NCBI RefSeq assembly: GCF_000372645.1
Contig: NZ_APMP01000024.1
Coordinates: 1-64,000 of the forward strand
Direction of reading: 5' to 3'
DNA: 64,000 bases
Source: Caulobacter vibrioides OR37
GTDB lineage: Bacteria; Pseudomonadota; Alphaproteobacteria; Caulobacterales; Caulobacteraceae
Below the pieces are notes generated by a model. That model was given only the letters and a program-made list of their open reading frames with translations, did not search any database and was not told the origin of the DNA. Numbering within the stretch: position 1 is the first letter of the stretch; each line of letters begins with the position of its first letter. Position numbers and translations under genes: made by a program. This document shows positions 1-8,085 of this stretch, piece by piece.

Positions 1-192
1 CGGGCGGGTCGGCGGGGCCGCCTCGGCGCGCGGATTGGCCGGCGGGAAGTCGGCGAACGGATCGTCGAAGCCGCCGGCGGCCGGGCTCAGCGACGGCGGA
101 GCCGACGCGCGCCAGGGGTCCGAGGCCTCGGTCGTGAACTCGTCGGCGGCGTCGAAGCCCAGATCGAAGGGGTCGCTGTCGGTCGGCCGCAT
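1..192 (-). CDS. cpaE: CpaE-like pilus assembly ATPase, N-terminal fragment (runs off the window)
   Basis: The first 63 codons of a minus-strand gene are visible. Its ATG overlaps the last base of the cpaD stop (TAATG), so the two are translationally coupled. The visible part is an acidic, Ala/Pro-rich leader (starts MRPTDSDPFDLGFDAADEF) with no catalytic motif yet. In the tad/cpa clusters of Caulobacter the gene after cpaD is cpaE, a MinD/ParA-like ATPase that places the pilus secretin at the cell pole. The assignment therefore rests on gene order and coupling, not on a domain seen here. Confidence 0.7.
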   Translation of the reverse strand, partial: MRPTDSDPFDLGFDAADEFTTEASDPWRASAPPSLSPAAGGFDDPFADFPPANPRAEAAPPTRP

Positions 193-884
193 TACTGGAT
201 CGCCTTCGAAATCGCGCCGCTGCCCTGATCATCCTTGGCCGAGCTGGTGGTTTCCCCCTTGCGGTACTTCTTGAACACCGTGTCTCGGCGTCCGGCGTCC
301 GCCGGATCCATGCCGCGCGGATGGACCAGATCCTCGGGATTGGCGACCTGGGCGGCCAGGTTGGCGGCGATGGCGCAACCGAAATTCGCGTAGGCCTCGT
401 TCTTGCGGGTCCTGGTCAGGTTTTCCCAGGCCTGACCGCATTTGATCGGCTCGGCGGCATAGCGCAGGAAGCCGACGCGGATGGTGTTGTCATCCGGACC
501 GGTCGGGTTGAAGCCGACGATCCGCACGCGCGCGGACGGCGCGCCCAGGCTGACCAGGCGGTCGCGGATCTGGCTGGCCATGGCGCCCGAGGCGTTGGGA
601 GCGGTGACGACCAGTTCGCGGCCCTCCGCGTCCAGCCAACGATCGACCAAGGCCTCCAGGGCCGCGCCCTGATTGGCCGACAGGCCGGCGGCGTGCGGCG
701 CCAGGATGATTTCGTCGGGCGCGGAGCTGACCTTGACGCGGTCCATCCACTGCTCGGTCTCGGTGCGCGCCGTCTTCGAGGGCCCCTGGTCGGGCGACGT
801 CGAGGCGCAGGCGGCCAGGCTGGCGACGGCGGCGGCCAGCAGCGCGGTCTTCAGGACGGTCTTGACGGGGGACATCTGCGTCAT
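192..884 (-). CDS. cpaD: CpaD pilus biogenesis lipoprotein
   Basis: 230 residues. An N-terminal signal ends in a lipobox (ASLAAC, about residues 21-26), so it is a predicted outer-membrane-directed lipoprotein. The remainder contains the CpaD/TadB-type domain, with an OmpA-like pattern (LVDRWLDAEGRELVV, residues about 80-95) and a C-terminal conserved block with CGQAWENLTRT and NFGCAIAANLAAQ. It begins nine bases after cpaC and overlaps cpaE, inside the cpaB-cpaC-cpaD-cpaE operon. Family knowledge: CpaD helps assemble the Flp/Tad secretin. Length is usual for the family. Confidence 0.93.
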   Translation of the reverse strand: MTQMSPVKTVLKTALLAAAVASLAACASTSPDQGPSKTARTETEQWMDRVKVSSAPDEIILAPHAAGLSANQGAALEALVDRWLDAEGRELVVTAPNASGAMASQIRDRLVSLGAPSARVRIVGFNPTGPDDNTIRVGFLRYAAEPIKCGQAWENLTRTRKNEAYANFGCAIAANLAAQVANPEDLVHPRGMDPADAGRRDTVFKKYRKGETTSSAKDDQGSGAISKAIQ

Positions 885-893
885 GGTTGCGCC

Positions 894-2591
894 CTACTCG
901 ATCACATAGCCCACGGGGCCTTGATAGGCGCGCCCGGCGTTCGCGCCGGCCGGCGCCTTGACCACCTTGTTGAGCCGCCCCAGCAGGACCGTGCTCATGT
1001 CGTCGGCGATCCTCAGCCCGTCGGCCGGGGTCTGGAGATTCTGCGGCTTGGTGGGATCGACGATGTACGGGGTGACGATGATCACCAGCTCGGTCTCGCC
1101 GTTCAGGAAGTCGCGCGATCGGAACAGCGAGCCCAGGATCGGCATCGAGGTCATGCCGGGCAGCGAGTCGATCGTCTGCTTGGTGGTCTGCTGCAAGAGG
1201 CCGGCGATCATGAACGAGCCGCCCGACGGCAGCTCGACCGTGGTCTCGGCGCGGCGGACGTTCAGGCCCGGCACCGTCAGGGACGACGAGCTGCCGCTGC
1301 CCCCGCTGACCGAATAGGCGCCCAGGCTGGTCAGCTCGGAGACCTCGGTGGAGATCTTCAGCGAGATGCGGCCGCCCGACATGACCACGGGCGTGTAGCC
1401 CAGACCCACGCCGTAGGGCTTGAACTCGATCGAGACCTTGCCGGTGGCGTCGGTGCCGGTCGGCACGGGGAACTCGCCGCCGACCAGGAAATGGCCCGCC
1501 TCGCCCGAGACGGCGGTCAGGTTCGGCTCGGCCAGGGTGCGCACCAGGCCCACCCGCTCGAAGGCCTGCAACATGCCGGTGGCCTGGTTCACCGCCTTGC
1601 TGCCGGCGGTGGTCTGGACCGTGGCCGTGTCCCCGTTCACGCCGGTAATCGGATTGCCCTTGGCGTCATAGGTCGTGAAGACCTTGTCGTGCACGACCTG
1701 ATTACAGGTGCCCGACAGCCCCGCCATACAGGGCACGATCATTTCCGGCTGCTTGGTGGTGTCCAGCTTGTAGCCGCCGGTGATCCCGCCCAGCAGGCTG
1801 CCGTTGACGCCATAGGTCGGCGAGAAGCCCAGCGAGAACTGGTTCTGGCCCAACTGGCCCAGCACCGCGTTCAGGTTGACGCCCAGCTGCTTGATGACGT
1901 TGCGCTGCACCTCGACGATGCGAACCTGAAGCGTCACCTGGTCCTTGCCGGCGACGGCCAGCATGTTCAGCACCTTGTCCTCGCTGCCGACATAGCGCGC
2001 GGCGATGCGCGAGGCCGCGTCGGACTCGGCGGCGCTGCGGACCAGGCCGCTCAGCACCACGCTGTCCTTGATCGGGTCCACCTTGATCCGCGCCTGGGGC
2101 AGGACCCGGGCCAGGGTATCGGCCAACTGGTCGACCGGCGGCGTGACCTTGATGTTCAGCGACAGGATGCGGCGGCCGGCCGGGTCGAAGAAGGCCGCGT
2201 CGGTCGACCCCTCGCTGACGCCCATCACATAGACGCGGCGCTTGTCGCGCAGCACGGCGTCGGCGACGGTCGGATTGGTCACCAGCAGGTCGCGGACGTC
2301 GGTCGGCAGCTCGATGATCGCCGACTTGCCCTTGGCCAGCTCCACCGTCACGGCGGTCTGGTCGGCGGTGATGAAGATCCGCGTCACCTGCTCGGCGGCC
2401 GGCGGCGCGTAGGTCACCGGGGCGGGCGCCGGCGTCGGCGCCGGACGGGTCGCGATCCTGGCCGGGCGCCGATAGACATGCGAACCCTCGACGGGACCGT
2501 CGGCCTGGGCCGGCGCGACGCCGCTCAGGGCCAGCAGCGTGGAGGCCGCGACCGTCAGCCAGACGGACTTGAGGGACGGAAGACGGCTCAT
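894..2591 (-). CDS. cpaC: CpaC, Tad/Flp pilus outer-membrane secretin
   Basis: 565 residues. A Sec signal (about 1-30, ending APAQADG) is followed by the pilus-formation N-terminal domain (roughly 75-150, with PTVADAVLRDKRRVYVMG), a BON-like segment and the secretin core from about residue 240. The secretin part shows VRTLAEPNLTAVSGEAGHFL and VPGLNVRRAETTVELPSGGS, the VPxLxxRxxxT secretin signature. It forms the ring through which the Flp pilus crosses the outer membrane. The start overlaps the cpaB stop (ATGA). Confidence 0.96.
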   Translation of the reverse strand: MSRLPSLKSVWLTVAASTLLALSGVAPAQADGPVEGSHVYRRPARIATRPAPTPAPAPVTYAPPAAEQVTRIFITADQTAVTVELAKGKSAIIELPTDVRDLLVTNPTVADAVLRDKRRVYVMGVSEGSTDAAFFDPAGRRILSLNIKVTPPVDQLADTLARVLPQARIKVDPIKDSVVLSGLVRSAAESDAASRIAARYVGSEDKVLNMLAVAGKDQVTLQVRIVEVQRNVIKQLGVNLNAVLGQLGQNQFSLGFSPTYGVNGSLLGGITGGYKLDTTKQPEMIVPCMAGLSGTCNQVVHDKVFTTYDAKGNPITGVNGDTATVQTTAGSKAVNQATGMLQAFERVGLVRTLAEPNLTAVSGEAGHFLVGGEFPVPTGTDATGKVSIEFKPYGVGLGYTPVVMSGGRISLKISTEVSELTSLGAYSVSGGSGSSSSLTVPGLNVRRAETTVELPSGGSFMIAGLLQQTTKQTIDSLPGMTSMPILGSLFRSRDFLNGETELVIIVTPYIVDPTKPQNLQTPADGLRIADDMSTVLLGRLNKVVKAPAGANAGRAYQGPVGYVIE

Positions 2592-3493
2592 GGGGTCACC
2601 GAAACGCTGGTGGTCTGACCGCCACGGTTGATCCGAACGGCGCTCGAGTCGCCGCGCTCCGCCTGGCGCTCGGAGATGCCCGAGGGGCCCGCCAGGTCCG
2701 TGTAGGCGCGCAGGGCCAGGGCGATGGGACCGCTGGCCTTGGCGTGCGCCAGGACCTCGGCCTCCTCCGGCCCGACCTCGAGCGTGGCGGTGGTGGCGAC
2801 GATCGACTTGGCGTCCTTCTCGGCGGCGGTCGACTGATCCAGCGCCAGGACACGGATATTGCGCAGCACGGTCTCGGAGACGGTCATCTTGCCGCCGCCG
2901 CCTCCGCCGCCCGAGGCGTCCATGGCGGTCATGTCGTGGGTCGACAACACATCCACCCGATCGCCGGGCAGGATGAAGCCGCCGACGGCCGTATCGGAGC
3001 TGACCGGCACCGACATGGCGCGCTTGCCGGGCGAGAGCACGACGGACAGATAGCCGCCTTGGCCGCCGCGGACGATCTTGCGGGGGGTGATCGGCTCGCC
3101 GCTCAGGATCGGGTCGCGCACGATCGCGCCCTCGATCACCTTGGCGGGATCGGCGCCGATCATCTGGTCGGCGGCGACCGAGGCCAGCGCCTTGACCTCC
3201 GCGACCTTGCCATCCGGCTTGGCCGGCGCCGCGCCGTTGGTGATGAAGGCGCCATTGACGGTGTCCGAGGGCCAGGGCTGCCAGGCCACGTCGGCGGCCA
3301 CCAGGCGCGTGCCGACCGGCAGGTCGCGCTTGGCCACCAGCACCTGGGTCATCGGCTTGTTCGACGCGGCGGGCGCGGCGCGGGTCAGCACCGGCGCCAC
3401 CGGCTTGCCGCCGAGGGCGCGCTGCAGGACCACGGCCAGGCCGATGGCCGAGACGGCGGCGATCAGGATGATCAAGAGGCGAACGGGACTCAT
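2588..3493 (-). CDS. cpaB: CpaB pilus assembly protein (SAF domain)
   Basis: 301 residues from the ATG at 3493. One N-terminal membrane segment (about residues 5-22) leads into a periplasmic SAF/CpaB domain, with VLVAKRDLPVGTRL near residue 55 and a second half containing RAMSVPVSSDTAVGGF and LPGDRVDVLST. A TTG at 3559 in frame would add 22 residues, but the ATG gives the usual short cytoplasmic tail before the membrane segment. It is the first gene of the overlapping cpaB-C-D-E series and is separated from cpaA by about 190 bases containing a CtrA-type half-site. CpaB is an inner-membrane/periplasmic component of the Flp secretion machine. Confidence 0.93.
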   Translation of the reverse strand: MSPVRLLIILIAAVSAIGLAVVLQRALGGKPVAPVLTRAAPAASNKPMTQVLVAKRDLPVGTRLVAADVAWQPWPSDTVNGAFITNGAAPAKPDGKVAEVKALASVAADQMIGADPAKVIEGAIVRDPILSGEPITPRKIVRGGQGGYLSVVLSPGKRAMSVPVSSDTAVGGFILPGDRVDVLSTHDMTAMDASGGGGGGGKMTVSETVLRNIRVLALDQSTAAEKDAKSIVATTATLEVGPEEAEVLAHAKASGPIALALRAYTDLAGPSGISERQAERGDSSAVRINRGGQTTSVSVTP

Positions 3494-3682
3494 GGCGCGG
3501 GCGAAAAACTCTTCGGAGAGCCCACGGTCGCCGTCCGGCAAGCGCGCGGGATTCGTCAATCAGCCGTTCTGGCCACGCTTCATGCTGGCCCGCGTATGGT
3601 TAACGTCCGCTAAAAGTTTTTCGCCAATCGCTCGGGAAACGCGCGACAGCCTGTCGCGCGGCGATTCAGGACCGAAGTCGGC
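3494..3682 (-). promoter_or_regulatory. cpaA-cpaB spacer with hairpin and CtrA half-site
   Basis: A perfect hairpin (GCGCGACAG, one-base centre, CTGTCGCGC; 3641-3659) lies just after the cpaA stop. Reading the minus strand, TTAACCAT (3603-3596) follows; this 8-mer is the known extended half-site for CtrA. Together they suggest that cpaB has its own CtrA-responsive promoter after partial termination of cpaA transcription. This is inference; no start site is mapped. Confidence 0.5.
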
Positions 3683-4195
3683 TCAACCCAGGATTCCGTG
3701 GGCCAGCACGCCCTCGGGGAAGGCCGCCAGGGCGCCGATGGCGATGGCGACGCCATAGGGCAGGTCGCCGTTGGTCGTCCCCAATTTGCGGACCCAGCCC
3801 GGCGCGCCGGCCACGGCCGGCGCCAGCCAGCCCGAGCGCAGGGCCAGGATCGCGAAGGTCACGGCTCCGCCCGCCAGGCCCGTATAGAGCATGAAGGGCA
3901 GCGCCGCCGGCCAGCCCAGCCAAAGCGCGCAGACCGCGAACAGCTTTCCGTCGCCGCCGCCGATCCAGCCCGCGGCGAACATGCCCATGCCCATCACCAG
4001 CCCGCCCAGGCCGACGGCCAGGCAAAGGCCGATGGTGGCCAGCGACGCGCCACAGACCAGGGCGGCCGGGACAAAGGCGACCAACAGCGCCAGCGAGATC
4101 CAGTTGGGGATCGTATAGCTGGTCAGGTCCTTCAGCGCCCCGACGATGGCCAGGGCTGGAAAAACCAGCAGCAGCGGGATCTGGACAGCCTGCAT
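3683..4195 (-). CDS. cpaA: CpaA prepilin peptidase (A24 family)
   Basis: 170 residues, hydrophobic throughout, about five to six membrane segments. The two catalytic aspartate motifs of type IV prepilin peptidases are present: ALKDLTSYTIPNW (Asp near residue 23) and GGGDGKLF (GxGD, Asp near residue 72). It lacks the N-methylase domain of PilD, as expected for the short TadV/CpaA type. It cleaves the PilA leader and the TadE-like pseudopilins encoded nearby. The ATG at 4195 places the first motif at the normal distance from the N-terminus; upstream in-frame codons would only add a charged tail. Confidence 0.95.
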   Translation of the reverse strand: MQAVQIPLLLVFPALAIVGALKDLTSYTIPNWISLALLVAFVPAALVCGASLATIGLCLAVGLGGLVMGMGMFAAGWIGGGDGKLFAVCALWLGWPAALPFMLYTGLAGGAVTFAILALRSGWLAPAVAGAPGWVRKLGTTNGDLPYGVAIAIGALAAFPEGVLAHGILG

Positions 4196-4285
4196 GGCGA
4201 AACGCCTCCCTTTCGACTGGGGCATTGTGGCGCGGACCGGTGAAGCAATGGTTTCCCGCGCCGGTCTCGCGCGGCCATGAAAAAA

Positions 4286-4302
4286 CCCGCCGAAACGGCG
4301 GG
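4286..4302 (-). terminator. Hairpin with T-run between pilA and cpaA
   Basis: On the minus strand a 7-bp GC stem (CGCCCG-type arms at 4286-4292 and 4296-4302, AAA loop on the plus strand) is followed by six Ts. This is a second intrinsic terminator behind pilA, so cpaA probably depends on read-through or its own promoter. Confidence 0.6.
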
Positions 4303-4316
4303 CGGACGGGAAGCCC

Positions 4317-4347
4317 AAAAAGAAGAAAAGGGCCGAGGCATGGGCCC
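4317..4347 (-). terminator. pilA terminator
   Basis: Minus-strand stem GGGCC/GGCCC (4347-4343 with 4334-4330), eight-base loop, then a T-rich tail (TTTTCTTCTTTTT). It starts 36 bases after the pilA stop and would uncouple the abundant pilin message from the cpa genes. Confidence 0.7.
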
Positions 4348-4382
4348 CGACCCTTCTCTTTTCGAGCGTGCGACGGTTCGGC

Positions 4383-4565
4383 TTAGGTGGCCGAGTTGGC
4401 CGTCGACACGGCGCTGCCGGCCTTGCTGAACGCGGTGCGGACGTTCTGACCCAGGGTTTGGACGGCGGTGACGATGATCACGGCGATCAGAGCGACGATC
4501 AGGCCGTATTCGATAGCCGTGGCGCCCGATTCATCCTTCAGGAAGCGAGTAACGAACTTGGTCAT
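4383..4565 (-). CDS. pilA: PilA, Flp-type major pilin
   Basis: 60 residues, the typical length for Flp pilins. A short positive leader ends in KDESG, followed by ATAIEYGLIVALIAVIIV: the G-AxxxEY prepilin peptidase site plus the hydrophobic assembly helix. A strong ribosome binding site (AGGAGA, seven bases before ATG) precedes it, and a terminator follows closely. It polymerises into the polar pilus used for surface sensing and phage attachment in Caulobacter. The upstream spacer carries a CtrA-like half-site. Confidence 0.97.
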   Translation of the reverse strand: MTKFVTRFLKDESGATAIEYGLIVALIAVIIVTAVQTLGQNVRTAFSKAGSAVSTANSAT

Positions 4566-4881
4566 GACTTGGTCTCCTAAACCAGATTGAGTTGATTGAG
4601 GCTCTCAAGCCGTTCGACTTGCTCACCCCCGAAAACACGATCAATTTCGCCGACCCCACTTAATGGCCAGTAAACAGCGAATAGTTTCTGCCGATTTTCT
4701 TTTGGTTTATTTGTATTTACCGTTATCTATTCTTAACCACGAGCCCAACAGCGAGGCGCAAGGCCTTCTGATTCAAGGATTTTCCGCCGCGTCGCTTTGA
4801 CGCCTTCGCGCGGTTATTAGTCTTTTGTTGACCAAAAAAAACGATGCTGGACCGGTTCGCACTCGGGATCGGAAACCCTTC
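4566..4881. promoter_or_regulatory. Divergent pilA / secretin-N-domain gene promoter region
   Basis: This 316-base spacer is markedly AT-richer than its surroundings. It contains TTAACCAC (4733-4740, plus) and TTAATGGC (4660-4667; GCCATTAA on the minus strand), which resemble CtrA half-sites, and a GATTC (CcrM) site near 4770. In Caulobacter pilA is a direct CtrA target, so these are the best candidates for its control. No other open frame of merit is present. Confidence 0.55.
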
Positions 4882-5319
4882 ATGCGCCGCTTCTTGCCCA
4901 CTTTCGTGTTCGTCCTGGCCCTCTCGGGCTCCGCCGCCGCGGCCGAAATCGTCCCCTTGGCGGGCGCCTCGACGGAGCTGCCGGTCGTCGCCGGTCAGGC
5001 CACGCACCTGAATCTCGGCGGCGCGGCGCGCGACATCGTGCTCGGCGATCCGACCGTCGCCGACGTCAGCCTCGTCAACCAGCGCACCCTGGTCGTTCTG
5101 GGCAAGCGTCCGGGCGTCACCAGCCTGATGGTGTTCAGCCCCGAGGGCCGTCCGTTGGCCGAGCGCCTGATCGTCGTCTCCGAGGTCGGCCCCACGGGCG
5201 TCACCGTCTACCGAGGCTCCACGGCCTCCAGCTACGCCTGCGCCAGCCAGTGCACGCGCGTGACCCCGGCCGCCGCCGCCTCGGCCACGCCGGCCGCGCC
5301 CGGCGCGCCCACGCCCTGA
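4882..5319 (+). CDS. Secreted protein with CpaC/secretin N-terminal domain
   Basis: 145 residues. A signal peptide (about 1-20, ending SAAAA) is followed by one pilus-formation N-terminal domain (about 25-115), with GQATHLNLGGAARDIVLGDP and VADVSLVNQRTLVVLGKRPG matching the same region of CpaC. There is no secretin core; the tail is Ala/Pro-rich and holds two cysteines (YACASQC). It reads away from pilA and lies 67 bases before the TadE-like genes, so it probably serves the same pilus, perhaps as a periplasmic partner of the CpaC ring. The ATG at 4882 is chosen because it directly precedes the signal peptide. Confidence 0.85.
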   Translation: MRRFLPTFVFVLALSGSAAAAEIVPLAGASTELPVVAGQATHLNLGGAARDIVLGDPTVADVSLVNQRTLVVLGKRPGVTSLMVFSPEGRPLAERLIVVSEVGPTGVTVYRGSTASSYACASQCTRVTPAAAASATPAAPGAPTP

Positions 5320-5326
5320 TCACGGC

Positions 5327-5381
5327 GCCTCTAACCTCTTGGTGAGGATCTCGCGCTAGCGTGCGCGCGATCATTAGAGGC
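5327..5381 (+). promoter_or_regulatory. Nested inverted repeat covering the tadE ribosome binding site
   Basis: Outer arms GCCTCTAA (5327-5334) and TTAGAGGC (5374-5381) are perfectly complementary. Inside them lie GATCTCGCGC (5347-5356) and GCGCGCGATC (5363-5372), complementary at nine of ten positions. The right outer arm contains the likely Shine-Dalgarno (AGAGG) of the tadE gene starting at 5387. It could act as a translational switch or terminator; function is inferred. Confidence 0.5.
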
Positions 5382-5386
5382 ACCGC

Positions 5387-5938
5387 ATGAGTCCGCGCTT
5401 CTTCATCGTCCGCGCCCAAGAACGGCTGGCTCGCCTGGCCGGCCGTTTCGCGCGCGGCGAGCGGGGCGCCACCGCCGTCGAGTTCGCCCTCGTGGCCGGC
5501 CCCTTCCTGCTTCTGGTCTTCGGGATCATCGAGCTGGGCCTGGTGCTGCTGGTCTCGCTGACTCTGGAAAACGCCATCATCGACGTCGGCCGCACCATCC
5601 GCACCGGCCAGGTCCAGTCCGCCAGCGGCACCGCCGCCAGCTTTAAGACCGCCGTCTGCGCCAAGATGAGCTGGCTGGGCTCGAACTGCAATTCGGCGCT
5701 GTCGATCGACGTGCGCACCTATGCGGACTACGCCTCCAGCAACGCGTCCAATTCGAACACGACCGTGCCGACCACCATGAGCTGGAATCCCGGCACGGCG
5801 GGCTCGATCGTGCTGATCCGCGCCTATTATAGCTGGCCGCTGATCACGCCGCTTTTGCCGACCGGCCTGCAAAACGCGAACGGCAAGCGGATCATCTACG
5901 CCGCCACCGCCTTCAGCAACGAACCCTACAGCCAATGA
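5387..5938 (+). CDS. TadE-like minor pseudopilin
   Basis: 183 residues. After a basic N-terminus comes RGATAVEFALVAGPFLLLVFGIIELG (residues about 27-52; split here only in description): the TadE signature of a G-AxxxE processing site followed by one membrane helix. The rest is periplasmic with two cysteines (CAKMSWLGSNC). TadE/TadF pseudopilins are processed by the CpaA-type peptidase and are needed for Flp pilus formation. Its stop overlaps the start of the next TadE-like gene by four bases. The preceding leader can fold over its ribosome binding site. Confidence 0.88.
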   Translation: MSPRFFIVRAQERLARLAGRFARGERGATAVEFALVAGPFLLLVFGIIELGLVLLVSLTLENAIIDVGRTIRTGQVQSASGTAASFKTAVCAKMSWLGSNCNSALSIDVRTYADYASSNASNSNTTVPTTMSWNPGTAGSIVLIRAYYSWPLITPLLPTGLQNANGKRIIYAATAFSNEPYSQ

Positions 5939-6510
5939 GCGCGCCCAAGAAAACCCAGGCGGGGGCGAGGAAGAAGCCGCTCGCCTTCTGGCGCGATCGC
6001 CGCGGCGCCGCGGCCGTCGAGTTCGCCTTCATCGCGCCGGTGCTGATCATCATGTACTGCGGCCTGGCCGAGCTTTCCCAGGCGATGATGGCCCAGCGCC
6101 GCGCCTCGAACGTCGCCTCGACCATCGGCGACCTGGTGGCGCAAAGCACCCAGACCGGTCCGACGATGATCGGCGACATCTTCAACATCGGCAACACGAT
6201 CATGGCGCCGTTTCCGACCGCCGGGCTGAAAATGTGCGTCGCCAGCGTCGTGTCCGACGCGACGGGCAAGGACACGGTGGCCTGGAGCCAGTCAAACACG
6301 ACGATGATCAATTGCCCGGCTCAGAACACGGTGCTGAGCAATGTGCCGACAGGCGTGCTGCCCGTCAGCCAGAGCGTGATCATGGCCAAGGTCAGCTACG
6401 CCTACGCCTCGCCGATCAAGCTGGTGATGCCGCGCACCCTGAACTTCTACCGCACCTACTACCTGCGCCCGCGCAAGTCGGACTCGGTGCTCTGGTCGCA
6501 GACCAACTGA
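5935..6510 (+). CDS. TadE-like minor pseudopilin, second copy
   Basis: 191 residues. Basic N-terminus, then GAAAVEFAFIAPVLIIMY (about residues 22-40), the TadE processing and membrane motif. Periplasmic part has two cysteines (KMCVASV and MINCPAQN). ATGA overlap with the first TadE-like gene indicates one operon and coupled translation. The two proteins differ outside the helix, so they may be the TadE and TadF/TadG-type pair rather than a simple duplication. Confidence 0.88.
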   Translation: MSAPKKTQAGARKKPLAFWRDRRGAAAVEFAFIAPVLIIMYCGLAELSQAMMAQRRASNVASTIGDLVAQSTQTGPTMIGDIFNIGNTIMAPFPTAGLKMCVASVVSDATGKDTVAWSQSNTTMINCPAQNTVLSNVPTGVLPVSQSVIMAKVSYAYASPIKLVMPRTLNFYRTYYLRPRKSDSVLWSQTN

Positions 6511-6525
6511 TCGCTGGCCCGCGCC

Positions 6526-7971
6526 TCAGGCCTCCGCGCGTCCGCCGCCCTTGACCGTGAACAGTCCCAGCAGCCCCAGGGCCAACAGCCCGGCGATCGG
6601 GATGAAGCCGGCCACCTGACTGTGGAAGACCTTGGTCGCCAGCGCCACCAGCAGCGAGCCCAGCCACATGGTCGCCGTGCCCGACAGCGAAAACAGGCCG
6701 AAGAACGCCGCCATGCGGTCCGGCGGAGCCAGGCGCACCAGCAGCGTCCGGCTCGAGGCGTACTGGGCCGTGACGAAGACGGCGATCAGCATCCCGAGAC
6801 CCAGATAGATCAGCTCCGGCAGGGTGCGAAACAGCGGGCCGTTCCAGACGGCCGGATGGGTCGCCGCGTCCCAGGTCCAGAGGTAGAGGATCTTCTCGCG
6901 CCCCATGCCCAGGGTGCCCATCAGCACCAGGATGCAGGCGGCGATCTCGACCTGCACCGCCCGACGCGGCCCCAGGGTCTTGTCCAGCCAGGGCGCGATC
7001 AGCCCGCCCAGCACGCCGAAGATCGACAGCGAGATCCCATAGGCCAGCATCTCCAGCTCGCCCCACTTCATCAGGCCCGCGGCGAACAGGCCGCCGAAGA
7101 TCAGCAGCGCGGTCATGCCGTCGCAGTACAGCATCCGCGCCGCCAGGAACTTGGCCGGCTCGGCGTGGCCCTTCAGGTTGCCGAAGGTGTCGACGATCAG
7201 CCTCGCCCCGCCCTTCAGGCTGCCCAGGATGGACTCGCCGGTGCGCGGGGCGTCGCGGGTCCACAGGAAGAACGGGATCGCGCCCAGCAGCATCACCGCC
7301 CCGGACAGCGGCCCGACCAGACGGCTGGGCTCATGCTCGGCCTGGCTGAGGCCGAACAGCGGCGCGGACGGCACGAACGACCAGGGGACGACGCCGGGCA
7401 GCACGAAAGCCCACATCACGAAGACCAGCAGCGAGACCGACAGGCCATTGGCCAGGGCGTAGCCCAGGCCCGACAGCACCGGCTCCTGCCCCTTCTCGGC
7501 GGCGCGCGACAGCAGCGAGTTGTTGGTGACGTCGCCCCAGTTATAGGCCACGCCCAGCACGATCAGGGCCTGGCCGATCAATCCGACCGGCGGGCCGCCC
7601 GGCTTGGCCAGCCACAGGGCGAACAGGATCGGGACCATCACCGCCAGCACCAGGGCCATCAGCGGCTTGCGCGGGCCATAACGCTCGATCGAGGCGCCCA
7701 GCAGCGGCGCGGTCAGGGCGGTCAGCACGCCATAGACGGTGGAGATGTCGGCGACCGCCGCCTGGCCCTTGACCGGATCGCCGACCAGGACTCGCGAGAA
7801 ATACGGCGCGAAGACGTAGATGGTGACCAGGATGACGTAGGGGTCGCGCGTCCCCTGGTGAAGGATCCAGCTGAGCGCGCTCTTGGAGAGCCGCTTTCGC
7901 GGCGCGGGAACCAGCACGTCATCGGCGACGACATCACTCAGGCCCGGAGGCGCGCCCGCCAACTCGCTCAT
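6526..7971 (-). CDS. MFS transporter (UMF1/Atg22-like)
   Basis: 481 residues, about twelve membrane segments. The start region YVILVTIYVFAPYFSR, the loop IERYGPRKPLMAL between helices 2 and 3 (MFS loop), and GVAYNWGDVTNNSLLSRAAE match UMF1-type major facilitator proteins related to Atg22. Substrate cannot be told from sequence. It converges on the TadE operon with only 15 bases between stops and is transcribed alone; its product is not likely to be part of pilus assembly. Confidence 0.85.
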   Translation of the reverse strand: MSELAGAPPGLSDVVADDVLVPAPRKRLSKSALSWILHQGTRDPYVILVTIYVFAPYFSRVLVGDPVKGQAAVADISTVYGVLTALTAPLLGASIERYGPRKPLMALVLAVMVPILFALWLAKPGGPPVGLIGQALIVLGVAYNWGDVTNNSLLSRAAEKGQEPVLSGLGYALANGLSVSLLVFVMWAFVLPGVVPWSFVPSAPLFGLSQAEHEPSRLVGPLSGAVMLLGAIPFFLWTRDAPRTGESILGSLKGGARLIVDTFGNLKGHAEPAKFLAARMLYCDGMTALLIFGGLFAAGLMKWGELEMLAYGISLSIFGVLGGLIAPWLDKTLGPRRAVQVEIAACILVLMGTLGMGREKILYLWTWDAATHPAVWNGPLFRTLPELIYLGLGMLIAVFVTAQYASSRTLLVRLAPPDRMAAFFGLFSLSGTATMWLGSLLVALATKVFHSQVAGFIPIAGLLALGLLGLFTVKGGGRAEA

Positions 7972-8085
7972 GCCACATCCTAATGAACGCGACCCTCTGG
8001 CGGGGTCATCGGACGAGGCTGGACCTTAAACGCTCGTTTGTCACCTTAAGGATTTGATGGAAACGGCGGGCGCGAGAAAAGCGTC

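Noticed and set aside
321..2618. A 765-codon plus-strand open frame antisense to cpaC and cpaD
   Set aside because: It is Gly/Arg/Asp/Gln-rich without any domain, exactly antisense to well-identified secretin and lipoprotein genes; long antisense frames are a by-product of high GC.
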